From: Actinocatenispora thailandica | GTDB taxonomy: Bacteria > Actinomycetota > Actinomycetes > Mycobacteriales > Micromonosporaceae | Length of the DNA: 64,000 nt | Direction: 5' to 3' | NCBI RefSeq assembly: GCF_016865425.1 | Contig: NZ_AP023355.1 | Span: 4,400,198 to 4,464,197 of the forward strand | In this document: in pieces, positions 1-7,265 of the stretch | Layout: every line of letters begins with the position of its first letter | Numbering within the stretch: the first letter of the stretch is position 1 | Position numbers and translations under genes: made by a program | Notes under the pieces: generated by a model | What the model was told of the DNA's origin: nothing | The model's database searches: none | What the model saw: only the letters and a program-made list of their open reading frames with translations

Positions 1-659
1 TCGGTGATGCGGAACTCGTCCGCCTCCCGGACCAGCCCGATGTTACGGAACCGGGCGGCCCGCCGGGCCAGTTCGGCGTCCCCGGTGACGACCGCGCCGC
101 CCTCGGCGGTGGTCAGGTTCTTCGTCGGGAAGAACGAGAACGTGGTCAGGTCGGCGATCGAGCCGACCGGCGCCCCCCGATACGATGCGCCGATCGAGTG
201 CGCGGCGTCGTCCAGCAGCAGCGCCCCGGCGCTGTCGGCGACCGACCGCAGCGCGTCGTAGTCCGCCGGGTGGCCGGCGTAGTCGACCGCGGCGACCACC
301 CGGGTGCGGTCGGTCAGTGCGGCCTTCGCGGCGGCCGGGTCCAGCAGCGCGGTGTCCGGCTCGACGTCGGCGAACACCACGGTGGCGCCGAGCAGCGCGG
401 CCGTCGAGGCGGTCGCCACGAACGTCATCGGGCTGGTCACGACCTCGTCGCCGGGCCCGATCCCGGCCGCCGCGTACGCGGTGTGCAGCGCGGCGGTGCC
501 GGACGTGACGCTGACCGCGTGCGCGCCGCCGGCCACGGTGGACAGTTCGGCCTCGAACGCGCGGACCGCGGGGCCGGTGGTCAGCCAGTCGCCGCGCAGC
601 ACCGCCGCGACCGCCTCGATCTCCTCGTCGCCGATCGACTGCCGACCGTACGGGAGCAC
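1..659 (-). CDS. pseC: UDP-4-amino-sugar aminotransferase PseC (DegT/DnrJ/EryC1 family), 3' end beyond window
   Basis: This is a PLP-dependent aminotransferase that, in the pseudaminic acid pathway, converts the 4-keto product of PseB into UDP-4-amino-4,6-dideoxy-AltNAc. The first 219 codons are inside the window. They show the family N-terminus (LPYGRQSIGDEEI), the SGTAALH cofactor-binding stretch, LLLDDAAHSIGA, and the PLP lysine at about residue 180 in FFPTKNLTTAEGG. The GTG start at 659 lies one base after the pseB stop, so the two genes are translationally coupled. The C-terminus is off the window. The family includes many sugar aminotransferases; the PseC call rests on the adjacent pseB, F, G, H and I homologues. 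Confidence 0.85.
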   Translation of the reverse strand, partial: MLPYGRQSIGDEEIEAVAAVLRGDWLTTGPAVRAFEAELSTVAGGAHAVSVTSGTAALHTAYAAAGIGPGDEVVTSPMTFVATASTAALLGATVVFADVEPDTALLDPAAAKAALTDRTRVVAAVDYAGHPADYDALRSVADSAGALLLDDAAHSIGASYRGAPVGSIADLTTFSFFPTKNLTTAEGGAVVTGDAELARRAARFRNIGLVREADEFRIT

Positions 660-660
660 C

Positions 661-1650
661 TCAGCTCGCCTTCGCGGCGACGAGCATCTCGCGCAGCTGC
701 TCGACCGACAGCCACAGGTCGTTGGTGTCGGAGCGGAAGCTGAAGTCGGCCGGTACCGTCTCCGCCTCGGCCGGCGGCCGGTAGCCCCACGTCGCGATCG
801 TCGGCTGCAGCACGTACCGGTCGGCCAGCCGCAGCGCGCGCCGCCCCTCCTCCGGCGAGATCATCTCCTCGTGCAGCTTCTCCCCGGGGCGGACGCCGAT
901 CTCGTGGGTCGGCGCGTCCGGCGCCACCGCGGTGGCCAGATCCAGCACCCGCATGCTGGGGATGCGCGGCACGTACAGCTCGCCGCCGGCCATCAGGTCG
1001 AACGAGTCGACGACGAACTGCACCGCGGCCGGCAGGCTGATCCAGAACCGGGTCATCCGCTTGTCGGTGATCGGCAGCGACTTGCCCTCGGCGGCCAGCT
1101 TGGCGAAGAACGGGATGACCGAGCCGCGGCTGCCCATCACGTTGCCGTACCGCACGACCGCGAACCGGGTGGGGTGGTGCGCGGCGTAGTGGTTCGCCGA
1201 CACGAACAGCTTGTCCGCGACGAGCTTGGTCGCCCCGTACAGGTTGATCGGGCTGGACGCCTTGTCGGTGGACAGCGCGACCACCTTGCGCACGCCGCTG
1301 TCGATGGCCGCCTCGACCACGTTCTGCGAGCCGGCGACGTTGGTCTGCACGTACTCGAACGGGTTGTACTCGGCGGTGTCGACCTGCTTGAGCGCGGCGG
1401 CGTGCACCACGTACTGGACGCCGTGCATGGCCCGGCGCAGCCGGTCCACGTCGCGGATGTCGCCGATGAACCAACGCAACCGTGAATCGTCGTTGAACAG
1501 TTGACGAACCTCGTACTGTTTGAGCTCGTCCCGGGAGAACACCACCACCCGGGCCGGGTCATGATGGTCCAGCAGGTGCCGAATGAAGGCCTTGCCGAAC
1601 GAACCGGTTCCCCCGGTGATGAGAATGTCTGAACCCGTGAGTGTGGACAC
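661..1650 (-). CDS. pseB: UDP-N-acetylglucosamine 4,6-dehydratase (5-epimerising) PseB
   Basis: This SDR enzyme starts pseudaminic acid synthesis by converting UDP-GlcNAc to UDP-2-acetamido-2,6-dideoxy-beta-L-arabino-hexos-4-ulose. It is 329 aa, the usual length. A glycine-rich NAD(P) motif (TGGTGSFGK) lies at residues 12-20. The DK pair at 129-130 and YGATK at 138-142 form the active site. Conserved family segments include SRDELKQYEV and VHAAALKQV. I chose GTG 1650; an in-frame TTG at 1659 has a better-spaced AAGG and is a real alternative. It is divergent from pseF across 91 bp, which must hold both promoters. Confidence 0.92.
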   Translation of the reverse strand: MSTLTGSDILITGGTGSFGKAFIRHLLDHHDPARVVVFSRDELKQYEVRQLFNDDSRLRWFIGDIRDVDRLRRAMHGVQYVVHAAALKQVDTAEYNPFEYVQTNVAGSQNVVEAAIDSGVRKVVALSTDKASSPINLYGATKLVADKLFVSANHYAAHHPTRFAVVRYGNVMGSRGSVIPFFAKLAAEGKSLPITDKRMTRFWISLPAAVQFVVDSFDLMAGGELYVPRIPSMRVLDLATAVAPDAPTHEIGVRPGEKLHEEMISPEEGRRALRLADRYVLQPTIATWGYRPPAEAETVPADFSFRSDTNDLWLSVEQLREMLVAAKAS

Positions 1651-1741
1651 TGCCTTCAACGATTCCTTCCAAGAAAACGCCGTGTTGCGGTCAGTGAAAA
1701 CCGACGAGGTTATTACCAGGTGAACACCGAATGGGAACGAC

Positions 1742-2473
1742 ATGACGAGAATCATCGGCATTGTGCAGGCCAGGATGGGCTCGACGCGGCTGCCCGGCAA
1801 GGTACTGCGGCCGCTCGGCGGGCGCAGCGTGCTGGGCTGGGTGATCCGGGCGGCCCGCGCCTCGGGCGCCCTGGACGAGCTGGTGGTCGCCACCACCACT
1901 GACCCGGCCGACGACGCGGTCGTCGCCGAGGCGACCGCGCTGGGCGTGGCGACCAGCCGCGGCTCGGTGCACGACGTGCTCTCCCGGTTCGTCGCGGCGC
2001 TGGACGACCGGCCGGCCGACGCGGTGGTGCGGTTCACCGCCGACTGCCCGCTGCTCGACCCGGGTGTGGTCGCCGCCGCGGCGAACGCCTGGCGGGCGGC
2101 GCCGTGGCTGGACTACGTCAGTACCGCGTTGCCGCGCCGGCTGCCTCGCGGTACCGACGTCGAGGTGATCGCGGCCGGCGCGCTGCGCGAGCTGTCCGCC
2201 ACCGCGGTCGGGCACCATCGCACGCACGTCACCTCGGGGCTCTACACCGACCCGGCCAGCTGGTCGATGCTCGGCCTGACCCTGCATCCGGACGCCTCCG
2301 ACCTGCGGGTCACCCTGGACACGCCGGACGACTGGCGGCTGATCGAGTCGGTCGTCGACCGCTTCGGGGACCGGCCGGTCGCGCTGCCCGAGCTGATCGG
2401 CTGGCTGCGGGCCCACCCGGAGGTCACCGGGATGAACGCGCACGTCCGCCAGAAGGTCCTGGAGGCCGGGTGA
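1742..2473 (+). CDS. pseF: Pseudaminic acid cytidylyltransferase PseF (SpsF/CMP-nonulosonate synthetase family)
   Basis: This predicted cytidylyltransferase activates the finished nonulosonic acid with CTP to give the CMP-sugar used by glycosyltransferases. It is 243 aa. The nucleotide-binding motif VQARMGSTRLPGKVL sits at residues 8-22, followed by VRFTADCPLLDP and the LDTPDDW segment typical of the SpsF branch. The ATG at 1742 is preceded by GGGAA. Its stop overlaps the GTG of pseG (GTGA), so the pair is one transcript. Related cytidylyltransferases act on Kdo, Neu5Ac or legionaminic acid; pseudaminic specificity is inferred from the neighbours. Confidence 0.85.
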   Translation: MTRIIGIVQARMGSTRLPGKVLRPLGGRSVLGWVIRAARASGALDELVVATTTDPADDAVVAEATALGVATSRGSVHDVLSRFVAALDDRPADAVVRFTADCPLLDPGVVAAAANAWRAAPWLDYVSTALPRRLPRGTDVEVIAAGALRELSATAVGHHRTHVTSGLYTDPASWSMLGLTLHPDASDLRVTLDTPDDWRLIESVVDRFGDRPVALPELIGWLRAHPEVTGMNAHVRQKVLEAG

Positions 2474-3633
2474 ACCACGTCGTGTGCTGCTGCGACGCCG
2501 GACGCACGGCGGGCAGCGGGCACCTGATGCGCTGCCTCGCGCTGGCCGAGGAGCTGGCCGCACGCGGCACCACGGTACGGTTCGTCGCCGACCTGGGCGA
2601 GCTGCCGTTCGCCGCCCGCCGGCTCGCCACCGCCGGCTTCGACTGGGTACCGCCGGGCCCGGACCCGGTGGCGACCGTGCTCGGCTCCGCACCGCCGGGG
2701 CCCGGCGGTGCGGAGCCGGCCGCGGCGGTGTGCGGTGCCGTCGCACCGCACACCGCCGCACCGCACACCGCAGTGCCGCGCACCGTGGCGCCGGACGCCG
2801 TGGTGCTCGACTCGTACCTGATGCCGCCGTGGGTGGGCGAGCGGCTGCGCGCCGCCGGCCGGCCGGTGCTCGCGCTGGTCGACGGGGACAGCCCGGTACA
2901 GCCGGCCGACCTGTACCTGGACCAGAACCTCGGTGCCGAACGCGACCCGGGGCCGGCGCCACGGCTGGCCGGGTTGCGGTACGCGCTGCAGCGGGCGGAG
3001 ATCCGCGCCCACCGGCCGGCGCAGCCCCGGGTGGCGCGGGCCGGCCGGCCCGGCGTACTGGCGTTCTTCGGCGGCACCGACCCGCACGGCGCGGCCCCGG
3101 TACTGGCCGCCGCGCTCGCCGCCACCGGCGTGCCGTGCGACGTCACGGTCGTCGCCGCCACCGCCGAACTGGCCGCGGCGGTGGCCACGGTGCCGGTACC
3201 GGCGGGCCAGCGGCGCCGGGTGATCGGGCCGACCGACGAGCTGGCCCGGCTGGTCACCGAGGCGGACCTGGTCGTCGCGGCGTCCGGTACCTCCGCCTGG
3301 GAACTGGCCTGCCTCGGCGCGGCGGCCGCGCTGGTCTGCGTGGTCGGCAACCAGCGGATCGGGTACGGCCGGGCGGTCGAGACCGGCGCCGTCGCCGGCC
3401 TGGGCGAGCTGTCCGCGCTGCGGGAGGATCCGGCGCCGGCGACCAGCACGCTGCGGTGGCTGCTGACCGACCGGGCCGAACGCACCCGGCTGCACGCCAC
3501 CGCCTGGCAGCTGGTCGACGGTCTGGGCGCCGGCCGGGTGGCCGACGCCCTCGCCGCGCTCCGCCCCGCCGCCGCAGGTCGTCCGAGGCAGATCGAACCC
3601 GGGATTCGGTCGGGTCCGCCCAGCCCCGAATGA
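2470..3633 (+). CDS. pseG: UDP-2,4-diacetamido-2,4,6-trideoxy-beta-L-altropyranose hydrolase PseG
   Basis: PseG is a GT-B-fold hydrolase that removes UDP before PseI condensation. The N-terminal GSGHLMRC (residues 15-22) contains the catalytic His18 of the family. Other family segments are the acceptor-side FFGGTDPHG, AASGTSAWELACLG and a C-terminal VADALA helix. It is 387 aa, somewhat longer than usual. Most of the excess is a Pro/Ala-rich low-complexity insert at about residues 73-108, with repeated APHTA-like units, placed between the first two strands of the N-terminal domain. The start is the GTG overlapping the pseF stop. Specificity is inferred from the cluster. Confidence 0.85.
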   Translation: MNHVVCCCDAGRTAGSGHLMRCLALAEELAARGTTVRFVADLGELPFAARRLATAGFDWVPPGPDPVATVLGSAPPGPGGAEPAAAVCGAVAPHTAAPHTAVPRTVAPDAVVLDSYLMPPWVGERLRAAGRPVLALVDGDSPVQPADLYLDQNLGAERDPGPAPRLAGLRYALQRAEIRAHRPAQPRVARAGRPGVLAFFGGTDPHGAAPVLAAALAATGVPCDVTVVAATAELAAAVATVPVPAGQRRRVIGPTDELARLVTEADLVVAASGTSAWELACLGAAAALVCVVGNQRIGYGRAVETGAVAGLGELSALREDPAPATSTLRWLLTDRAERTRLHATAWQLVDGLGAGRVADALAALRPAAAGRPRQIEPGIRSGPPSPE

Positions 3634-3643
3634 CCGGAGCCGT

Positions 3644-3679
3644 CGTTCGACCCGGCCGACGCGGTCGCCGGGTCGAACG
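3644..3679. terminator. Bidirectional hairpin between pseG and pseI
   Basis: A perfect 13-bp inverted repeat (CGTTCGACCCGGC, positions 3644-3656, and its complement at 3667-3679) with a 10-base loop lies just after the pseG stop, in front of the convergent pseI. There is no T-tract, as is common in high-GC actinomycetes. Its position between convergent genes supports a terminator role. Confidence 0.6.
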
Positions 3680-3711
3680 GCGGCACCCGCTGACCCGACC
3701 GGCACCGCCGC

Positions 3712-3784
3712 GCCGGCCGGGAGGCAGGTGGCACCGCGGGCCCGGCGGCGGGTGGCACCGCCGGCCCGGCGGCAGGTGGCACCC
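3712..3784. repeat. Three GC-rich tandem units of about 24 bp
   Basis: Three imperfect copies of a unit ending in GGTGGCACC (GGCCCGGCGGC-type core) fill the gap between the pseG/pseI hairpin and the pseI stop codon. No coding role is visible. Similar low-complexity expansions occur inside pseG and at the 3' end of the pseH-like gene. Confidence 0.6.
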
Positions 3785-4858
3785 TCAGAGCAGGTCCCAG
3801 GTGAGCGGGGTGCCCTTGGCGGCGTCGGTACGGAACGTGCGGCCGGCGACGGTGTCGAACGCGTCCGGCACCAGCCCACCGGTGGGCCGGATCGACCGGA
3901 CGTTCTGCGCGGTCACCGCATCACCGGCGCGAACGTCCTCGACCACGTGCAGCGACCGGCGGAACCGCAGCCCCTCCGCCTCGGCCGAGGACGGGCCGAA
4001 CGAGACCCGGCCGAGCGCGCGCCAGGCGGTCTCGGTCTCGGTCCGCAGCGCGGCCAGCTCCGCCGGTTCCAGCGAGAACGCCGAGTCGACGCCGCCGTCC
4101 GAACGAGACAGCGTGACGTGCTTCTCGATCACGGTCGCGCCGAGCGCCACCGCGGCGACCGCCGCGCCGATACCCAGCGTGTGGTCGGACAGGCCGACGT
4201 GCGCGCCGACCGCGCCCGCCAGTACCGGCAGCGAGCGCAGGTTGCTGTCCTCCGGGGGCGCCGGGTACGACGTGGTGCAGCCCAGCACGACCAGCTGGTC
4301 GTTGCCGACCGAGCGGGCCGCCCGCACCGCGGCGTCGATCTCACCGAGGGTGGCCATCCCGGTACTGATGATCAGCGGCTTGCCGGTGGCCGCCATTCCG
4401 CGCACCAGCGGCAGGTCGGTGACCTCGGACGACGCCACCTTGTAGGCGGGCACGTCCAGCCCTTCCAGGAACTCGATCGCGGTCGGGTCGAACGCGCTGG
4501 AGAACGCCGCGAGGCCCAGGTCGGCGGCGAGCGCGAAGATCGGCTCGTGCCACTCCCACGGCGTGTGCGCCTCCTGGTACAGCTCGTAGAGCCGGCGGCC
4601 GGGCCACAGCTTGTGGTCGGCGGCGAGCCGGAAGCGGGGCGTGTCCACGTCGACGGTGATGGTGTCGGCGGTGTAGGTCTGCAGCTTCACCGCGTGCGCG
4701 CCGGCGTCGGCGGCCATCCGGACGATGTCCAGCGCGCGGTCCAGCCGGCCGTCGTGGTTGCCGGACATCTCGGCGATGATCATCGGCGGGTGCGCCGGCC
4801 CGATGCTGGTCTTGCCGATCTGTACGTCCGGCCGGCTGGTCGGGTCCGAGCTGGTCAT
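3785..4858 (-). CDS. pseI: Pseudaminic acid synthase PseI (NeuB family)
   Basis: PseI condenses phosphoenolpyruvate with 2,4-diacetamido-2,4,6-trideoxy-L-altrose to make the nine-carbon pseudaminic acid. It is 357 aa. The NeuB TIM-barrel segments are visible: IIAEMSGNHDG, AVKLQTYTADT, YKVASSEVTDLPL, ISTGMATLGEI, GCTTSYPAPPEDSNL, GLSDHTLG and EKHVTLSR. A SAF/antifreeze-like domain (FRRSLHVVEDVRAGDAVT to the end) follows. The ATG at 4858 has GGAGAA upstream and overlaps the stop of the acetyltransferase gene by 4 bp (ATGA). The YTADTITVD segment resembles PseI more than LegI or NeuB, but that distinction needs a tree. Confidence 0.9.
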   Translation of the reverse strand: MTSSDPTSRPDVQIGKTSIGPAHPPMIIAEMSGNHDGRLDRALDIVRMAADAGAHAVKLQTYTADTITVDVDTPRFRLAADHKLWPGRRLYELYQEAHTPWEWHEPIFALAADLGLAAFSSAFDPTAIEFLEGLDVPAYKVASSEVTDLPLVRGMAATGKPLIISTGMATLGEIDAAVRAARSVGNDQLVVLGCTTSYPAPPEDSNLRSLPVLAGAVGAHVGLSDHTLGIGAAVAAVALGATVIEKHVTLSRSDGGVDSAFSLEPAELAALRTETETAWRALGRVSFGPSSAEAEGLRFRRSLHVVEDVRAGDAVTAQNVRSIRPTGGLVPDAFDTVAGRTFRTDAAKGTPLTWDLL

Positions 4859-5508
4859 CTGTTCTCCTCGCGGGAAACGGTCGGGGTGGCGCCGGGCGAA
4901 GCGGTCTCGGCGGGTGAAGCGGTCCGGGTGGCGCCGGGCGAAGCGGCCCCTGGTGAAGCGGTGCCGGCGGCCGGCGCGGGGCGGGAGGTGCCGCGACGTT
5001 GGTCCCGGCGCAGGCTGATCCGCCGGTACCGGACGGTGCGGCCGGCCACGGTGCGCACCGCCGGTGGCCCCTCGACGAACCCGAACCGCCGGTTGCCGCG
5101 GCGCACCGCGGTGTTGTGCTCCAGCACCTCGCCGGTGAGCAGGTCGAGACCCAGCACGTCGAACGCGTGGTCCAGGGCGGCCCGCTGCACGCCGAGCCAG
5201 GAGGACAGCCCGGTGCCCCGGGCCTCGACGCCGTCGACGTCGAGGTAGAAACCCCACGAGCCGGTGCGCTGCCCGGACTCGGTACGCAGGTCCTCGAACA
5301 GCACCACGCCGGTCGGCAGCGCCGCGGCACCGTCGGGTTCGCAGTACACCAGCAGCGCCCGGGTGGGATCCGTGGCGACCCGCCGCCACCACACCCGGTG
5401 TTCGTCCGCGGCGATCTCGTGGTCGGTGAAACTGGCCGCCCGCACCTGCGGGTGATTGCGCCAGCGTCGGATGGTCTCGCGCTCCGCCTCACGCGCGACA
5501 CGCAACAT
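4855..5508 (-). CDS. pseH: GNAT N-acetyltransferase, PseH-like, with repetitive C-terminal tail
   Basis: This is predicted to N-acylate the 4-amino group of the UDP-altrosamine intermediate made by PseC. It is 217 aa. The GNAT core includes an RRWRNHPQVR N-terminus (typical of PseH and RimJ-like proteins), WGFYLDVDG, a degenerate acetyl-CoA loop around ARGTGLSSWLG, and the C-terminal EVLEHNTAVRRGNRRFGF. The last 45 or so residues are a Thr/Ala/Ser/Pro-rich tail with repeated TASPGA-like units not expected in PseH. The donor may be acetyl-CoA or, given the nearby carrier protein, an acyl-ACP. It is coupled to pseI by an ATGA overlap. Confidence 0.75.
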   Translation of the reverse strand: MLRVAREAERETIRRWRNHPQVRAASFTDHEIAADEHRVWWRRVATDPTRALLVYCEPDGAAALPTGVVLFEDLRTESGQRTGSWGFYLDVDGVEARGTGLSSWLGVQRAALDHAFDVLGLDLLTGEVLEHNTAVRRGNRRFGFVEGPPAVRTVAGRTVRYRRISLRRDQRRGTSRPAPAAGTASPGAASPGATRTASPAETASPGATPTVSREENR

Positions 5509-5605
5509 TCACGGCTCCCTGGAATTCACCTTCGGTTGCGGTTCGTACGCTACATTCCAGGCCGCCACGCACCCTATCCCCACATGAACACGAGGTTGTG
5601 CAGAA

Positions 5606-5887
5606 ATGAATTCTGACGGATCCGCCGCACCGATTTCCGCGCTCAACCGGGATCAGATCCGGGAACTGCTCACGCAGGTACTCGCCGCGCAGGGAAAGGA
5701 TCTTCCGGCGGGCGAGTCCGCGGAGCTGGCCGCGATCGGGTTCCGGTCGCTGGACTTCTCCGAGCTGGCGCTGCGGGTCGAGGACGAGATCGGTCGCGAG
5801 CTCAACTTCGACGCGCCTGGCCTGCGCACCATCCGTACCGTGGGCGACGTGCTCGACTTCCTGACCGAGCTGCAGGACCCGGCATGA
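5606..5887 (+). CDS. Acyl carrier protein
   Basis: This 93-aa protein has the four-helix ACP pattern. The phosphopantetheine serine is Ser48 in GFRSLDFSEL (usual GxDSLxxxEL; here Arg replaces Asp). An acidic helix II (ELALRVEDEIGREL) and a final VGDVLDFL helix follow. It is discrete rather than part of a synthase and sits divergent from the pseH-like gene. Its stop overlaps the ATG of the next small ORF. I infer that it carries an acyl group loaded by the ligase two genes downstream; the acyl chain is unknown. It is clearly not the housekeeping fatty-acid ACP by context. Confidence 0.85.
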   Translation: MNSDGSAAPISALNRDQIRELLTQVLAAQGKDLPAGESAELAAIGFRSLDFSELALRVEDEIGRELNFDAPGLRTIRTVGDVLDFLTELQDPA

Positions 5888-6087
5888 GCCCGGACGCCAG
5901 GGCCGGGCGAGGCGCCCGCCGCGGCGCCGAGCGGGCCGGGGGCCGGAGTGGCCGGGCCGCGCGTCCCGGCGCCGACCCGATCGCATTCGACGTCGCCGCT
6001 TGCGAGGTGGCCCGGGCCGCGCGTCCCGGCGCCGACCCGGCGACCGCCGGAGGCGCGGGCGCGACCGCCGGGAGGGGCCTCGGATGA
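5884..6087 (+). CDS. Small Arg/Ala/Gly-rich ORF bridging the ACP and acyl-ligase genes
   Basis: This 67-aa open frame overlaps the ACP stop (ATGA at 5884-5887) and ends in another ATGA overlap with the ligase start (6084-6087). The arrangement strongly suggests translational coupling along the operon. The peptide has no recognisable domain and contains two copies of a GRAARPGADP-like unit. The DNA repeat behind it (5948-5979 and 6007-6039) is a near-perfect 32-33 bp direct duplication. It could be a real linker peptide, or only a translated spacer that keeps ribosomes moving. I do not recognise a family. Confidence 0.45.
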   Translation: MSPDARAGRGARRGAERAGGRSGRAARPGADPIAFDVAACEVARAARPGADPATAGGAGATAGRGLG

Positions 6088-7265
6088 TCGCGGCGGACAA
6101 CCGGCTGGTGCTCGGCGACGTCGTCACGAGCTGGGCGGATCTGGCCGATGCGGCGAGCCTGCCGGACCCGGTCGCGGTGTGCACCGACGATGCGACGACC
6201 GCATTCGCCGCGGTGCGCCATCACGTCGACCACGACACCGAGTTGCTGGTCGCGTCGCGGTCGCGGGTCGACGAGGCGCTGCGGGTCGAACTGATCGAGG
6301 CCGGCTTCGCCCTGCCGGAGGACGGCGTGCCGGCGCACCGGGCCGCCGATCCGGGCCGGTTGTGGCTGCTCACCAGCGGCAGCACCGGTCGCCCCAAACA
6401 GGTCGCGCACACCCTCGCCGGGCTCACCACGGTGCGCGCGCCACAGCCACCGCGGGTGTGGCTCTGCCCGTACTCGCCGGGCACCTACGCGTGGTGGCAG
6501 CTGGTGACCCTGTCGCTGGCGGTGCCGGGTCAGGATCTGGTGGTTCCGTCCACTGTGGACGACTGGGTGTCCGCCGCGGTGACGCACCGGGTGACCGCGG
6601 TGTCCGGCACGCCGACGTTCTGGCGGCAGGCACTGTACCGGCACGGCGACGAGCTGGCCGGCCTCGCCCTGGCGCAGCTCACGCTCGGCGGCGAACCGGT
6701 GGACCAGCCGATCCTGGACGCGCTGCGGCACGCCTTCCCGGCCGCCCGGATCAGCTGGATCTACGCCTCCAGCGAGGTCGGCGCCGCGGTCGTGGTGCAC
6801 GACGGCCGGGCCGGCTTCCCCGCCTCCTGGCTGGATCGCGACACCGGCGACCGGCCCAGGCTGTCCGTGGCGGACGGGGAACTGCTGGTCGGCTCACCGC
6901 ACCGCGGCCTGGGGCAGCCGGAGCTGGTCCGCACCGGTGACCGGGCCGAGCTGTCCGGCGACCGGGTGCTGCTGCCCGGCCGGGTGGGCCGCGACGAGAT
7001 CAACGTCGGCGGTACGAAGGTGTCCGCCGGCACCGTCCGCGAGGTGCTGCTGGGTCATCCCGCGGTGCGCTGGGCCCGGGTGACCGGCCGCCGCGCCCCG
7101 CTGGTCGGCCAGGTGGTCAGCGCCGAGATCGTCACCGATGGTTCGGTGGACACCGTTGCGCTGCAACGGTTCGCCGGCGAACGGCTGGCCGAGACGGCGG
7201 TACCCCGGCACATCCGCATCCTGTCCGAGATCCCGGTGAAGGAAACGTTGAAGAGCGATGTCTGA
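6084..7265 (+). CDS. AMP-forming acyl ligase (ANL superfamily), short form
   Basis: This predicted adenylate-forming enzyme would activate a carboxylic acid and pass it to a thiol, probably the phosphopantetheine of the ACP encoded upstream. It is 393 aa, shorter than the usual 500 or so, mainly because the N-terminal region is reduced. Motifs include A3 LLTSGSTGRPK at residues 95-105, IYASSEVG, RTGDRAEL (A7), GRDEINVGGTKVS (A8) and a C-terminal lysine near residue 390 (VKETLKSDV, A10-like). The ATG at 6084 overlaps the preceding small ORF. The substrate cannot be read from the sequence; an acid later reduced or carried as 3-hydroxyacyl is one possibility given the next gene. Confidence 0.8.
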   Translation: MIAADNRLVLGDVVTSWADLADAASLPDPVAVCTDDATTAFAAVRHHVDHDTELLVASRSRVDEALRVELIEAGFALPEDGVPAHRAADPGRLWLLTSGSTGRPKQVAHTLAGLTTVRAPQPPRVWLCPYSPGTYAWWQLVTLSLAVPGQDLVVPSTVDDWVSAAVTHRVTAVSGTPTFWRQALYRHGDELAGLALAQLTLGGEPVDQPILDALRHAFPAARISWIYASSEVGAAVVVHDGRAGFPASWLDRDTGDRPRLSVADGELLVGSPHRGLGQPELVRTGDRAELSGDRVLLPGRVGRDEINVGGTKVSAGTVREVLLGHPAVRWARVTGRRAPLVGQVVSAEIVTDGSVDTVALQRFAGERLAETAVPRHIRILSEIPVKETLKSDV

